Assembly: GCA_937890745.1 (NCBI GenBank)
Contig: CALADH010000054.1
Location: forward strand, 1-47,055
DNA from: Scybalocola_A sp900557175
Lineage (GTDB): Bacteria; Bacillota; Clostridia; Lachnospirales; Lachnospiraceae
Reading direction: 5' to 3'
Length of the DNA: 47,055 nt
Positions 1 to 6,475 of the stretch are shown here, piece after piece. The position numbers were made by a program, and so were the translations under genes. Position 1 is the stretch's first letter. Every line of letters starts with the position of its first letter. The notes under the pieces are model-generated. The model made no database searches. It was given only the letters and a program-made list of their open reading frames with translations, and was not told the origin of the DNA.

Positions 1-101
1 ATACTTGGAGATATTCACAAAATTTATGTCTGATTTTTGGTAACTTTTTTATTACCTAAAATTGCATAAAGCAACATACACATTCGTATATTCTCTGGTC
101 C

Positions 102-130
102 TAAAAAAGAAAAGGCAGAACACGTCTGCC
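102..130 (-). terminator. Rho-independent terminator of the lipoprotein gene
   Basis: On the minus strand GGCAGA and TCTGCC pair around a 5-base loop and are followed by TTTTCTTTTTT. It lies 16 bases past the stop of the 146-1402 gene. The remaining bases 1-101 hold no gene or other signal that I can recognise. Confidence 0.85.
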
Positions 131-145
131 CATCTTAGTCACAAC

Positions 146-1402
146 TTACGAAACAATACTGTCCTTGTCAATTTCCATATCCTCAATCATCACATAATTC
201 GGACGATTGTTGTAAAAATCTTCTTTTTTAATCATGGCATATTTATAATAATAAATCACCTCATCGCCGCTTGTTCCCTCGACATGATCTTTCCAATGCA
301 CTTTCCTTTGCCCCGTATCCGGTATCAGTAAATATTCATCTTCACTGGCGCCTATAATTGACAAATAACTTCCGCCGAATAAATCGCCCTCTGCCCTGAG
401 TGTCAACTCTCTGACTTCTTTTGTTTCAACATTCAAGGCATATTGTCTGTCATTCACATAGGCAAATAAATGATCGTCATGCAATTCACCATCTACAGAA
501 ATACTGTCACCCTGATTGTATTGAAAAGGAAATGACTCCCACAATACTTCTTCTCCGCCATCAGACAAATCTCTGCGAATAATCTTCTCATTCTCTACGT
601 CAATGTAATATACGCTGCTAGCCTCATTTAATTCTTTGATCTTCCCCTGTTCCCATGTCATTGCTTCCGTCAAAGCTTTCGTGTCTACATCAAACAACAC
701 TACTTTATGCTGCTGCTTTTCAAAGTTTTCATTCGGCTCGATTATCTTTAACACCAGCTTTCTGTCAAAACCACTCATAAAAAAATGCCATTGATTTTCA
801 TCTTCAAATTTATATAATTCTTTGATTTCCCCGCCGTTTTTATCTACTGCACATAGGATTGATTCCAAGCCATTCTCCTTGTATGCCTTCATCAAAAAAT
901 ATAAATAGGTATCATCGTACATCATTCCCCCAACCAATTCTGTATTATCAGCCATTCTACATATCTCTTTCCGATTTTGCCCATCAAGATCCATTTGATA
1001 AATAATTTCATCTTGATTTTCTTCACTATCCATCAAAACATAAGCATATAATTTATCTCCATCTGTACAAAATGAGACATTTGCCCCATCTTTTAAATAG
1101 CTTGTATCTGTTTCAGACCAATAATCGCCATTGACCGAGGACGACAGATAAACCTTTTTTCTTGCCTTGTAATCAATAAAAAATATATTTTTCCCTCCAT
1201 GTTCAGGACTAAACGAAGACAAATAGCAGCCGTTTAAAGTCGAACAATAGGTGCTTTCAGACACCATATCTTTTGAAGATAATACACGTATTTCACCACT
1301 AGAGTTTATGTCTACTGTATTTTGCTTACCGCTTTCTTCCCGATTACACCCTGCACATAGCAGTACAAAAAATAATATACAAAAAAACCTTATTTTTTTC
1401 AT
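146..1402 (-). CDS. Lipoprotein, predicted beta-propeller-like (DUF5050-like)
   Basis: A 418-residue exported lipoprotein of unknown function. A short basic N-terminus and a hydrophobic stretch (residues 4-15) lead to LLCAGC, so Cys19 is the probable lipidated residue; Cys at lipobox -3 is slightly atypical. The mature part is acidic and rich in Tyr and Asp. It repeats a pattern of short beta strands such as DGDKLYAYVLM and DDTYLYFLMKA about every 45-55 residues, as in extracellular propeller domains of the DUF5050 type. The start has a GGGGG ribosome site 8 bases upstream. It follows the secreted protein gene at 1456-2016 on the same strand, with a hairpin between them, so it is probably expressed by read-through. 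The beta-propeller reading is an inference from pattern only. Confidence 0.75.
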   Translation of the reverse strand: MKKIRFFCILFFVLLCAGCNREESGKQNTVDINSSGEIRVLSSKDMVSESTYCSTLNGCYLSSFSPEHGGKNIFFIDYKARKKVYLSSSVNGDYWSETDTSYLKDGANVSFCTDGDKLYAYVLMDSEENQDEIIYQMDLDGQNRKEICRMADNTELVGGMMYDDTYLYFLMKAYKENGLESILCAVDKNGGEIKELYKFEDENQWHFFMSGFDRKLVLKIIEPNENFEKQQHKVVLFDVDTKALTEAMTWEQGKIKELNEASSVYYIDVENEKIIRRDLSDGGEEVLWESFPFQYNQGDSISVDGELHDDHLFAYVNDRQYALNVETKEVRELTLRAEGDLFGGSYLSIIGASEDEYLLIPDTGQRKVHWKDHVEGTSGDEVIYYYKYAMIKKEDFYNNRPNYVMIEDMEIDKDSIVS

Positions 1403-1418
1403 GAAATACCCCCTTTAA

Positions 1419-1449
1419 AGAACCAGCAGACAAATTGCCTGCTGGTTCT
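1419..1449 (-). terminator. Intergenic hairpin (attenuator or partial terminator)
   Basis: Perfect 11-base arms AGAACCAGCAG and CTGCTGGTTCT lie between the secreted protein gene and the downstream lipoprotein gene. On the minus strand only TTTAAAGGGGG follows, and this also holds the ribosome site of the lipoprotein gene. It probably lowers rather than ends transcription. Confidence 0.6.
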
Positions 1450-1455
1450 CATGTA

Positions 1456-2016
1456 TTATCCTGCTCTATAATACCAAACTGAACCCGGTGCACTAAAACT
1501 CCATATACATTTACTGCCTACCGTAGAACCTGTTCTTGTAACATATGCTGCTTTATATCCCGGTCGTCCACTCACCCACATTCTAAAAGAGGGATTATTT
1601 TTATCATTGTATGTAATCCGAATATTCATATCTTCCGGTGTATCTTTATTAACTGATTGATGTTTGATATTACAAACAGTCTCTGTACCGTCCCTATAGC
1701 AGTTCAAAACTTTTTCTGCATTTTTATCTCCATACGGACGTAAAACCATTGTGCCATCTGGGCCTTTAACATACTTCCATCTTTGCGTATCATTTCCCGT
1801 ATTTCCATGAAGCGTAACTATAGCCCCTTCTGGAACTACTGTTGCTGATGATGTCTCACAATTTAACATCATTGATCCGCCTTTTGTTGTTGAGATAGCC
1901 GTTCTCGTTTCTCCAATTACATACGGCATAACTTCTTCTGCTGCCATCGCCGGTGCGCTTACCCCAAGCAACATTGTCATTACTGTCACAAGTGCTGCAA
2001 TTTTTCTTTTATTCAT
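1456..2016 (-). CDS. Small secreted protein, ricin-type beta-trefoil-like
   Basis: A 186-residue protein with a clear Sec signal peptide: NKRK, a hydrophobic core, then AMA before Ala26. The mature 161 residues hold four cysteines, two near LNC motifs (residues around 54 and 106), so two disulfides are possible. A QRW sequence after a glycine/asparagine turn (TGNDTQRWKY) matches the QxW signature of ricin-B-like trefoil repeats, and VLNCYRDGT looks like a second repeat. The family assignment is an inference. There is an AAGGAGGG ribosome site before the ATG. The gene is preceded by the shared promoter-like element at 2130-2165 and by an ECF-like element at 2207-2233. No catalytic motif is visible. 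Confidence 0.75.
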   Translation of the reverse strand: MNKRKIAALVTVMTMLLGVSAPAMAAEEVMPYVIGETRTAISTTKGGSMMLNCETSSATVVPEGAIVTLHGNTGNDTQRWKYVKGPDGTMVLRPYGDKNAEKVLNCYRDGTETVCNIKHQSVNKDTPEDMNIRITYNDKNNPSFRMWVSGRPGYKAAYVTRTGSTVGSKCIWSFSAPGSVWYYRAG

Positions 2017-2129
2017 TGTTTACCCTCCTTAAAATAGCATTTTCTTTAGTTGCTAGTCACTACCCTCCTCTTTTTAAATTTTGTATTTTAATTGGCCAAT
2101 ATAAAATCTTTCTCATTTATGATGTGCTT

Positions 2130-2165
2130 ATCTTAACATATACTTCACAAAAAAGATATTGACAT
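2130..2165 (-). promoter_or_regulatory. Shared promoter-like element, copy A
   Basis: The minus strand reads ATGTCAATATCTTTT, then TATGTTAAGAT after exactly 19 bases counted from ATGTCA. The same arrangement recurs at 3950-3985 and 6371-6406, each time upstream of a minus-strand gene for a secreted or membrane protein. Spacing to the ATG here is about 115 bases. Confidence 0.55.
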
Positions 2166-2206
2166 AGTCTCCAAGAAAAAACCTTTATTTTCTGTTATTT
2201 TACCGA

Positions 2207-2233
2207 GGGAATTTTTCCAAAAACTTCTGTATA
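2207..2233 (+). promoter_or_regulatory. ECF-like promoter element, copy 1 (GGGAAT-N15-TGTATA)
   Basis: The 27-base element matches the one in front of the sigma factor gene (4592-4618) at 23 of 27 positions, with identical 15-base spacing between GGGAAT and TGTATA. No forward gene follows. Read as a forward promoter it would give a short RNA running into the 3' end of the lipoprotein gene; read in the other direction it would be an upstream site of the 1456-2016 gene. Confidence 0.4.
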
Positions 2234-2260
2234 CCCCTACTTTTAACGTATCATGAATAA

Positions 2261-2287
2261 AGCCGCCGATTCTGCAAACCGGCGGCT
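2261..2287 (-). terminator. Terminator hairpin of the tandem lipoprotein genes
   Basis: AGCCGCCG and CGGCGGCT form an 8-base GC-rich stem 20 bases past the stop of the 2308-3072 gene. On the minus strand it is followed by TTTATT, a weak T tract. Confidence 0.65.
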
Positions 2288-2307
2288 GATTTCACCTTTA
2301 TAGTTTC

Positions 2308-3072
2308 TTATTTTTCCAGTGTTTCTGTCCATGTATGATATGCAAGCATATTGTAGGCATTGATACCTATTGCATTCGTTCTTCCGATTTTTTCACTTTC
2401 ACCAGTTGAACACAATACTGTTACTAAAGATGCCTTTTCCTTAAATTCATTCCATGATTGATCAGACAGCCATAAGAAAGAGGTTTCAAACAAATCCTCA
2501 TAAGCATCGGATTGTTTTTCCGGAATCATATTATCAAGCGTCTTTGTTTTCCAAAGATGAAGCGTATCACAAGCTTCATACTCCGTTATAGGTACTGTAG
2601 ACTTTTCGCGGTCACCATCTGCAGAATCCAACGCCGAACGGGCTATACCAAATTCTGCAAGCTGATCTGCCTTTTCGCCGAAAGACTTCTCCATATTCTC
2701 TAAAACCTTTGCCATATCCGCATTCTCACCATATTCAATCATAAGTACACACAACTTAGGTTCAGATTGACCGACAGTCGCATCAAGAAATTCCACATGA
2801 ATTTTCTTTGTTTTTTCTCCGAATATTTCCCGACCATCTTCCAAATCAAAATATGCACTTGTGGTGTGCTCGTCATGTCTTGCGGTTTCGTCAATACTCG
2901 TACCTAAAGCTTTCAGCGCCTCGTCAACTGTCATCCCCCACTTTAAGTTTTCTACTTCAAAATACTCGTTTTCTGCTGCTTCCTGCTTGTTTTCCGGCGT
3001 TTCCTGCTTGCCGCAGCCGGACAGCATAAGCGCTGCCATCCCTAAAATTATCATCACTTTTGTAAGCTTCAT
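2308..3072 (-). CDS. Lipoprotein, paralogue 2 of a tandem pair
   Basis: A 254-residue lipoprotein with the lipobox LSGC at Cys20. The Met used here begins MKLTKVM; an upstream in-frame Met adds seven residues that do not look like signal peptide, while this start has a GTGGGGG ribosome site. After an acidic linker comes LKWGMTVDEALKALG, the pattern typical of the first helix and turn of SmpA/BLIP-like beta-sandwich domains (WGM..EV...LG). The next gene upstream (3109-3873) is a clear paralogue, nearly identical over the first 59 residues and in the segment SDAYEDLFETSFLWLSDQSW, but divergent between. The pair is co-transcribed with 36 bases between. Function unknown; surface-bound, probably a binding or stress protein. 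Confidence 0.8.
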   Translation of the reverse strand: MKLTKVMIILGMAALMLSGCGKQETPENKQEAAENEYFEVENLKWGMTVDEALKALGTSIDETARHDEHTTSAYFDLEDGREIFGEKTKKIHVEFLDATVGQSEPKLCVLMIEYGENADMAKVLENMEKSFGEKADQLAEFGIARSALDSADGDREKSTVPITEYEACDTLHLWKTKTLDNMIPEKQSDAYEDLFETSFLWLSDQSWNEFKEKASLVTVLCSTGESEKIGRTNAIGINAYNMLAYHTWTETLEK

Positions 3073-3108
3073 ACAAACCCCCACTTTCATCAACCGCTGA
3101 TATTCAGC

Positions 3109-3873
3109 TTAGTTTTCTAACGCTTCTGTCCACGTATGATATGCAAGTAATGTATACGCATTAATAATTATTGTATTTTCTGCGTAACCATATTCATTTT
3201 CACCGCTTGAACATATCACTCTCACCAAAGGTGCATTGTCTTTAAATTCATTCCATGATTGATCAGACAGCCATAAGAAAGATGTTTCAAATAAATCTTC
3301 ATAAGCATCGGATTTATCTTTTGGAATCACCTCATTAAGTGTCTTGGACTCCCAAAAATGAAGCGTATCGCTTGCCTCATAGTCTGTGCGCGGTATTCTT
3401 GCCGTTTCCCGGTCACCGTCCACAGAATCCAAGCCTGAGCGCATATAATTAAATTCCGTCATCGTGTCCGTCGTTTCCCCAAAAGTCTTTTTGGCATTTT
3501 CCAAAACCTTTGTCATATCCGCATTCTCGCCGTATTCAATCATCAGATAACCTAACTTTGGCTCAGCCTCACTCACAGTCACATCAATAAACTCTACATG
3601 TACTTTTTCTGTTTTTTCTCCGAATATTTCCCGACCGTCTTCCAAGTCAAAATATGCTCCATATGTATATTTATCATACTTTGCCGCTTCATCGGTACTC
3701 GTACCTAAAGCTTTCAGCGCCTCGTCAACTGTCATCCCCCATTTTAAGTTTTCTACTTCAAAATACTCGTTTTCTGCTGCTTCCTGCTTGTTTTCCGGCG
3801 TTTCCTGATTGCCGCAGCCGGACAGCATAAGCGCTGCCATGCCTAAAATTATCATCACTTTTGTGAGCTTCAT
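3109..3873 (-). CDS. Lipoprotein, paralogue 1 of a tandem pair
   Basis: A 254-residue lipoprotein with the same signal peptide, lipobox (Cys20), WGM..EAL...LG motif and length as its neighbour at 2308-3072. By eye the two proteins share roughly 70 percent of residues, unevenly: the N-terminal 59 residues and two C-terminal blocks are almost identical while residues about 60-75 and 125-165 differ. That patchiness suggests tandem duplication with later gene conversion or localised selection. The ribosome site is GGAGGGG. Upstream is the shared promoter-like element at 3950-3985. This is the promoter-proximal member of the two-gene unit. No enzymatic motif is visible. Confidence 0.8.
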   Translation of the reverse strand: MKLTKVMIILGMAALMLSGCGNQETPENKQEAAENEYFEVENLKWGMTVDEALKALGTSTDEAAKYDKYTYGAYFDLEDGREIFGEKTEKVHVEFIDVTVSEAEPKLGYLMIEYGENADMTKVLENAKKTFGETTDTMTEFNYMRSGLDSVDGDRETARIPRTDYEASDTLHFWESKTLNEVIPKDKSDAYEDLFETSFLWLSDQSWNEFKDNAPLVRVICSSGENEYGYAENTIIINAYTLLAYHTWTEALEN

Positions 3874-3949
3874 AATACCCCTCCGTTCTTTTTTACTTTA
3901 AACATAAGGTAACTGCTGAATCATTTAGTTAAACTGCTTTTGTACCCTT

Positions 3950-3985
3950 AGATTAACATATTCATGTAAAAAAAGATATTGACAT
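3950..3985 (-). promoter_or_regulatory. Shared promoter-like element, copy B
   Basis: The minus strand reads ATGTCAATATCTTTT, then TATGTTAATCT, again 19 bases after ATGTCA. It is about 80 bases upstream of the 3873 start. A lone GGGAAT half-element lies beyond it at 4003-4008, without the TGTATA partner. Confidence 0.55.
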
Positions 3986-4044
3986 TATAGCTAAGAAACA
4001 GGGGGAATTTTTAGTAGTTATTAAGTGAAGTTTTTTACTTTTGA

Positions 4045-4464
4045 TTAATAGTACACACTGGCACTCGTCACTGTCACCGGACTTCCCGAATTGTTTGTTA
4101 TTGTAAAATATCCCGATGTTCTACTGCTTTTGCTAAACGATATACTTTTTGAAAATGTATTACCAATATATAAAATTGTAGTCTTTCCCGATATTGTATC
4201 GTGATAACATATTTTAATGTTTGCTGACTTATTAAGCTTACATGAAAAAGTCACCCGTTTATTGGCAGGAATCAAAAAATTGCCCGTTGAATTTTTATAA
4301 TATCCCATTTGCCCACTCGCTATTGTTTTTGAACCATAATAATAATCATTTATTCTTGTTCCCACCTCATTTGCAACAACCGCATTTATATCCGCTTCCA
4401 CCGCGTATGCAGGCACTGTCCCTAAAACTAAACTAAAACATAATACCCCTAAAAATTTCTTCAT
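4045..4464 (-). CDS. Small secreted protein of unknown function
   Basis: A 139-residue protein, starting at the ATG that follows a strong AGAGGAGGAT ribosome site. A longer reading from 4545 adds 27 residues without signal-peptide character. The signal peptide has MKK, a hydrophobic core and AYA before Val22. The mature 118 residues are polar, with many Ser, Thr, Tyr and Asn and short alternating strands, ending GYFTITNNSGSPVTVTSASV. This looks like a single extracellular beta-sandwich domain. It is transcribed away from the sigma factor gene, sharing the 205-base intergenic region with it. I recognise no family. Confidence 0.7.
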   Translation of the reverse strand: MKKFLGVLCFSLVLGTVPAYAVEADINAVVANEVGTRINDYYYGSKTIASGQMGYYKNSTGNFLIPANKRVTFSCKLNKSANIKICYHDTISGKTTILYIGNTFSKSISFSKSSRTSGYFTITNNSGSPVTVTSASVYY

Positions 4465-4591
4465 AGCAAAATCCTCCTCTACAATGTTTATATTATAATT
4501 ATTTTTTAATTTCTTTCTATTGATAAAACCTCCAAAAATCACCATGCTTATTTGTGTAATACGGAGATTTTTATTTTTTTATAAAAAAAGC

Positions 4592-4618
4592 GGGAATTTT
4601 GCCTAAATCTCCTGTATA
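4592..4618 (+). promoter_or_regulatory. ECF-like promoter of the sigma factor gene, copy 2
   Basis: GGGAAT and TGTATA are separated by 15 bases, the layout expected for ECF-type sigma promoters (GGAA-like -35, 15-17 base spacer). TATAAT overlaps at 4619-4624. It lies 51 bases upstream of the sigma gene start, which would fit autoregulation. The near-copy at 2207-2233 supports a functional element. Confidence 0.5.
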
Positions 4619-4649
4619 TATAATATAGGGGATTTTTAAAGGATAACAT

Positions 4650-4688
4650 ATGAAGCGAGGATTGCTATATGAAAAAAAAATTAAGTAA
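4650..4688 (+). CDS. Possible 12-codon leader peptide overlapping the sigma gene
   Basis: An ATG with AAAGGA six bases upstream opens a 12-codon frame (MKRGLLYEKKIK) that ends 20 bases inside the sigma factor gene in another frame. The sigma gene's own ribosome site (GAGG) lies within it. It could couple or limit sigma translation, or it may be chance. Confidence 0.25.
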   Translation: MKRGLLYEKKIK

Positions 4689-5238
4689 AAGAGATGATTA
4701 TCTTTATCAAGGCCTACTTGCCCGCGATGAGCGGGTTTTAGGGGAATTTATCAAAGTCTATGATCCTATTTTCTTTCACACAGGCATTGCCATGATAAAG
4801 CCCTATGGCACAGAGGAAGATATTTCCGACGCTGCCGCTGAAAGTATTTGGTACATATGGAGTCATATTGAAAAATATTCTTCTGAAAAATCTTCTTTCA
4901 GATATTGGTGTCTTCTTATTTTCAGAGGCCGCCTGCTGAATCAAATTGATCAAAATAAAATTGAAGCTGAAAAAGTTCAAAACAGCTTTGTAAAAATTTA
5001 TGAATCGGATGCCGAACGTATCGTCATTAATAAAGAAAAGATGGATTTTATTTTAAATGCTATCAGTCAGCTGAAACCACCAAAGAACATCATATTTTTT
5101 ATGAAATATATTAAGGATAGAAGTGTCAATGAAATTTCTATAGCATTAAGCTTATCCGTAAAACAAGTTTACCGCCACCTTGATAAAGGAAAAAAATTAT
5201 TAAAGGAGTTGCTGTCATATGAAAAAGAACATTTATAA
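4669..5238 (+). CDS. RNA polymerase sigma factor, sigma-70/ECF type
   Basis: A 189-residue sigma-70 family protein. Residues about 25-95 fit region 2: an aromatic and acidic helix (TEEDISDAAAESIWYIWSHI) and a conserved-type segment around FRYWCLLIFRGRLLNQI. Residues about 125-182 fit region 4: LNAISQLKPPKNIIFFMKY then ISIALSLSVKQVYRHLDKG, a helix-turn-helix for the -35 box. The region-2 core is divergent, so it belongs to a clostridial ECF-like or sigma-I-like group rather than a classic one. The start has GAGG nine bases upstream. It overlaps the next gene by 20 bases, the usual arrangement for a sigma factor and its membrane regulator. Likely role: a specialised envelope-response sigma factor for the surrounding island (inference). 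Confidence 0.85.
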   Translation: MKKKLSKRDDYLYQGLLARDERVLGEFIKVYDPIFFHTGIAMIKPYGTEEDISDAAAESIWYIWSHIEKYSSEKSSFRYWCLLIFRGRLLNQIDQNKIEAEKVQNSFVKIYESDAERIVINKEKMDFILNAISQLKPPKNIIFFMKYIKDRSVNEISIALSLSVKQVYRHLDKGKKLLKELLSYEKEHL

Positions 5239-5995
5239 TGATGAAGAAACCTTCTTAAAATGGACCGAACAGCTTAATACATCGAAAAGGGTACCTCGCT
5301 ATTACCGCCATATGCTTAATCAAAAGCTGGCGGCTTATTTCCCGAAGCCTGCCGCTAAAAAGCCTCTTTACCGCCGGACAAGTTTCAAATGGGCTATGGG
5401 CACTGTATGCGCTGCGGTCTTATGTTTATGCTTTCCGTCAACAATACGCGCCTCTATTACCGATTATTTTACCGGCGTATTTATCAGCAATAAGGAAATT
5501 GATGCAATTGCCGACACCGATTCCCACATAGGTGTGGTTGTAGATGAACCTGCCATCCTGGAAACAAATCCGCCGGTCATCAACAGTCATGTTGCCGATG
5601 CAGCTTCCTTTAGCAAAAATATACCCTATAACTCCATTTCAGATGTAATCTTATCAAAATCAGATGAGGGGTTTAATATTCCCGATTTTTTATTTAACAG
5701 TGGCGATATTGCTGTTTTTACACAAGATGCTTCTAATGGCTGGTCTTTAAAAAAGGGTGATGTGCTTACAGTGACTTTGGAAACAGCTCCTTACTTTTCA
5801 GGTGCTAACGGTGACGGAGAAACTATTCTTTTCGGCTACATACTCGACCGAAAATTTTATGAAATAGATACTCAGTCAAATGCTGAAGTGACCTTTACTC
5901 TGACCGCACCTAAAGATGGTATTTACTATCCATGCGTTGAAAATTTTGCAATCAGTTATATCAAAGTTCTTTCCGGTCAGGTGACTGTCAATTAA
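5219..5995 (+). CDS. Membrane protein, probable anti-sigma factor
   Basis: A 258-residue single-pass protein: a cytoplasmic N-terminus of about 55 residues (charged, with RYYRHMLNQKL), one transmembrane helix near residues 57-75, and an extracytoplasmic domain of about 180 residues rich in beta strands. It overlaps the sigma gene by 20 bases, so translation is coupled. Topology and context fit an anti-sigma factor holding the sigma factor at the membrane. No ZAS zinc motif (HxxxCxxC) is visible, so it would be a non-zinc type. The outer domain contains a lone cysteine and the C-terminal half looks like a jelly-roll or pre-peptidase-like domain (ISYIKVLSGQVTV). The anti-sigma role is inferred from position. 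Confidence 0.7.
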   Translation: MKKNIYNDEETFLKWTEQLNTSKRVPRYYRHMLNQKLAAYFPKPAAKKPLYRRTSFKWAMGTVCAAVLCLCFPSTIRASITDYFTGVFISNKEIDAIADTDSHIGVVVDEPAILETNPPVINSHVADAASFSKNIPYNSISDVILSKSDEGFNIPDFLFNSGDIAVFTQDASNGWSLKKGDVLTVTLETAPYFSGANGDGETILFGYILDRKFYEIDTQSNAEVTFTLTAPKDGIYYPCVENFAISYIKVLSGQVTVN

Positions 5996-6017
5996 TTCCC
6001 GATTTGACAGAAAATTT

Positions 6018-6050
6018 AAAGGGCCGCCCCGCATATGGGACGGCCTTTCA
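6018..6050 (+). terminator. Terminator of the sigma/anti-sigma operon
   Basis: GGCCG-C-CCC pairs with GGG-A-CGGCC around GCATAT, followed by TTTCATT. On the minus strand the hairpin is followed by TTTAAATTTT, so it can also end the 6077-6325 gene. Confidence 0.8.
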
Positions 6051-6076
6051 TTACATCTTATTTTCTTTAAAATTGG

Positions 6077-6325
6077 TTATAGATACCATTTGCTCCGCTC
6101 TTTTAATGTTTCCTCGGTACCGCCCAGCCGTTCTGACGGCCCGTTTGGTATTTTATGTTCCTTAAATATGCTCAGAATAAAAAGAACGACTAAGGCGCAT
6201 ATGACATAAATAATCCACGCCATAATATCATTTTTCAGAAATCCAAGCTGCGTTACAAGTAAAACTGCCGGAATGTAGGCAATAACTAAAAGCAATACAA
6301 AAATCTTCACAATTCGTTTTGACAT
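6077..6325 (-). CDS. Small membrane protein, two transmembrane helices
   Basis: An 82-residue protein starting at MSKRIVKIF, chosen because CGGGGGTG lies seven bases upstream; a longer frame from 6361 adds 12 unlikely residues. Two hydrophobic segments, about residues 5-25 and 33-53, are separated by a short loop with FLKNDI, and the tail is charged (ends with ERSKWYL). It resembles a phospholipase_D-nuclease N-terminal/PLDc_N-type or similar short envelope protein only in topology; no family is recognised. Its promoter region has copy C of the shared element, which ties it to the envelope island. Confidence 0.7.
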   Translation of the reverse strand: MSKRIVKIFVLLLVIAYIPAVLLVTQLGFLKNDIMAWIIYVICALVVLFILSIFKEHKIPNGPSERLGGTEETLKERSKWYL

Positions 6326-6370
6326 ATGAAACACCCCCGTTTTTCCAAAACATACCTTCAAGATAATTTC

Positions 6371-6406
6371 ATACTATCATAAGTGTCTGTGAAAAGATAT
6401 TGACAA
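6371..6406 (-). promoter_or_regulatory. Shared promoter-like element, copy C
   Basis: The minus strand reads TTGTCAATATCTTTT, then TATGATAGTAT with the same 19-base gap as copies A and B. It sits about 45 bases before the ATG of the small membrane protein gene. Confidence 0.55.
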
Positions 6407-6413
6407 TTCTTCC

Positions 6414-6444
6414 AAAAAACGCTGTCTGTTTTTAGCAGTTTTTA
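6414..6444 (-). terminator. Terminator of the DEAD-box helicase gene
   Basis: On the minus strand AAAAAC(T)GCT pairs with AGCGTTTTTT around a short loop, with one bulged base, ending in a T run. It lies about 30 bases past the helicase stop. Confidence 0.6.
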
Positions 6445-6475
6445 CTTAAAATAAAAATATATCCGCAGTCTGCTT

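Noticed and set aside
2159..2164. TTGACA on the plus strand, also near 3979 and 6400, as forward promoters
   Set aside because: No -10 follows at 16-19 bases on the plus strand, while the minus-strand reading is consistent in all three copies.
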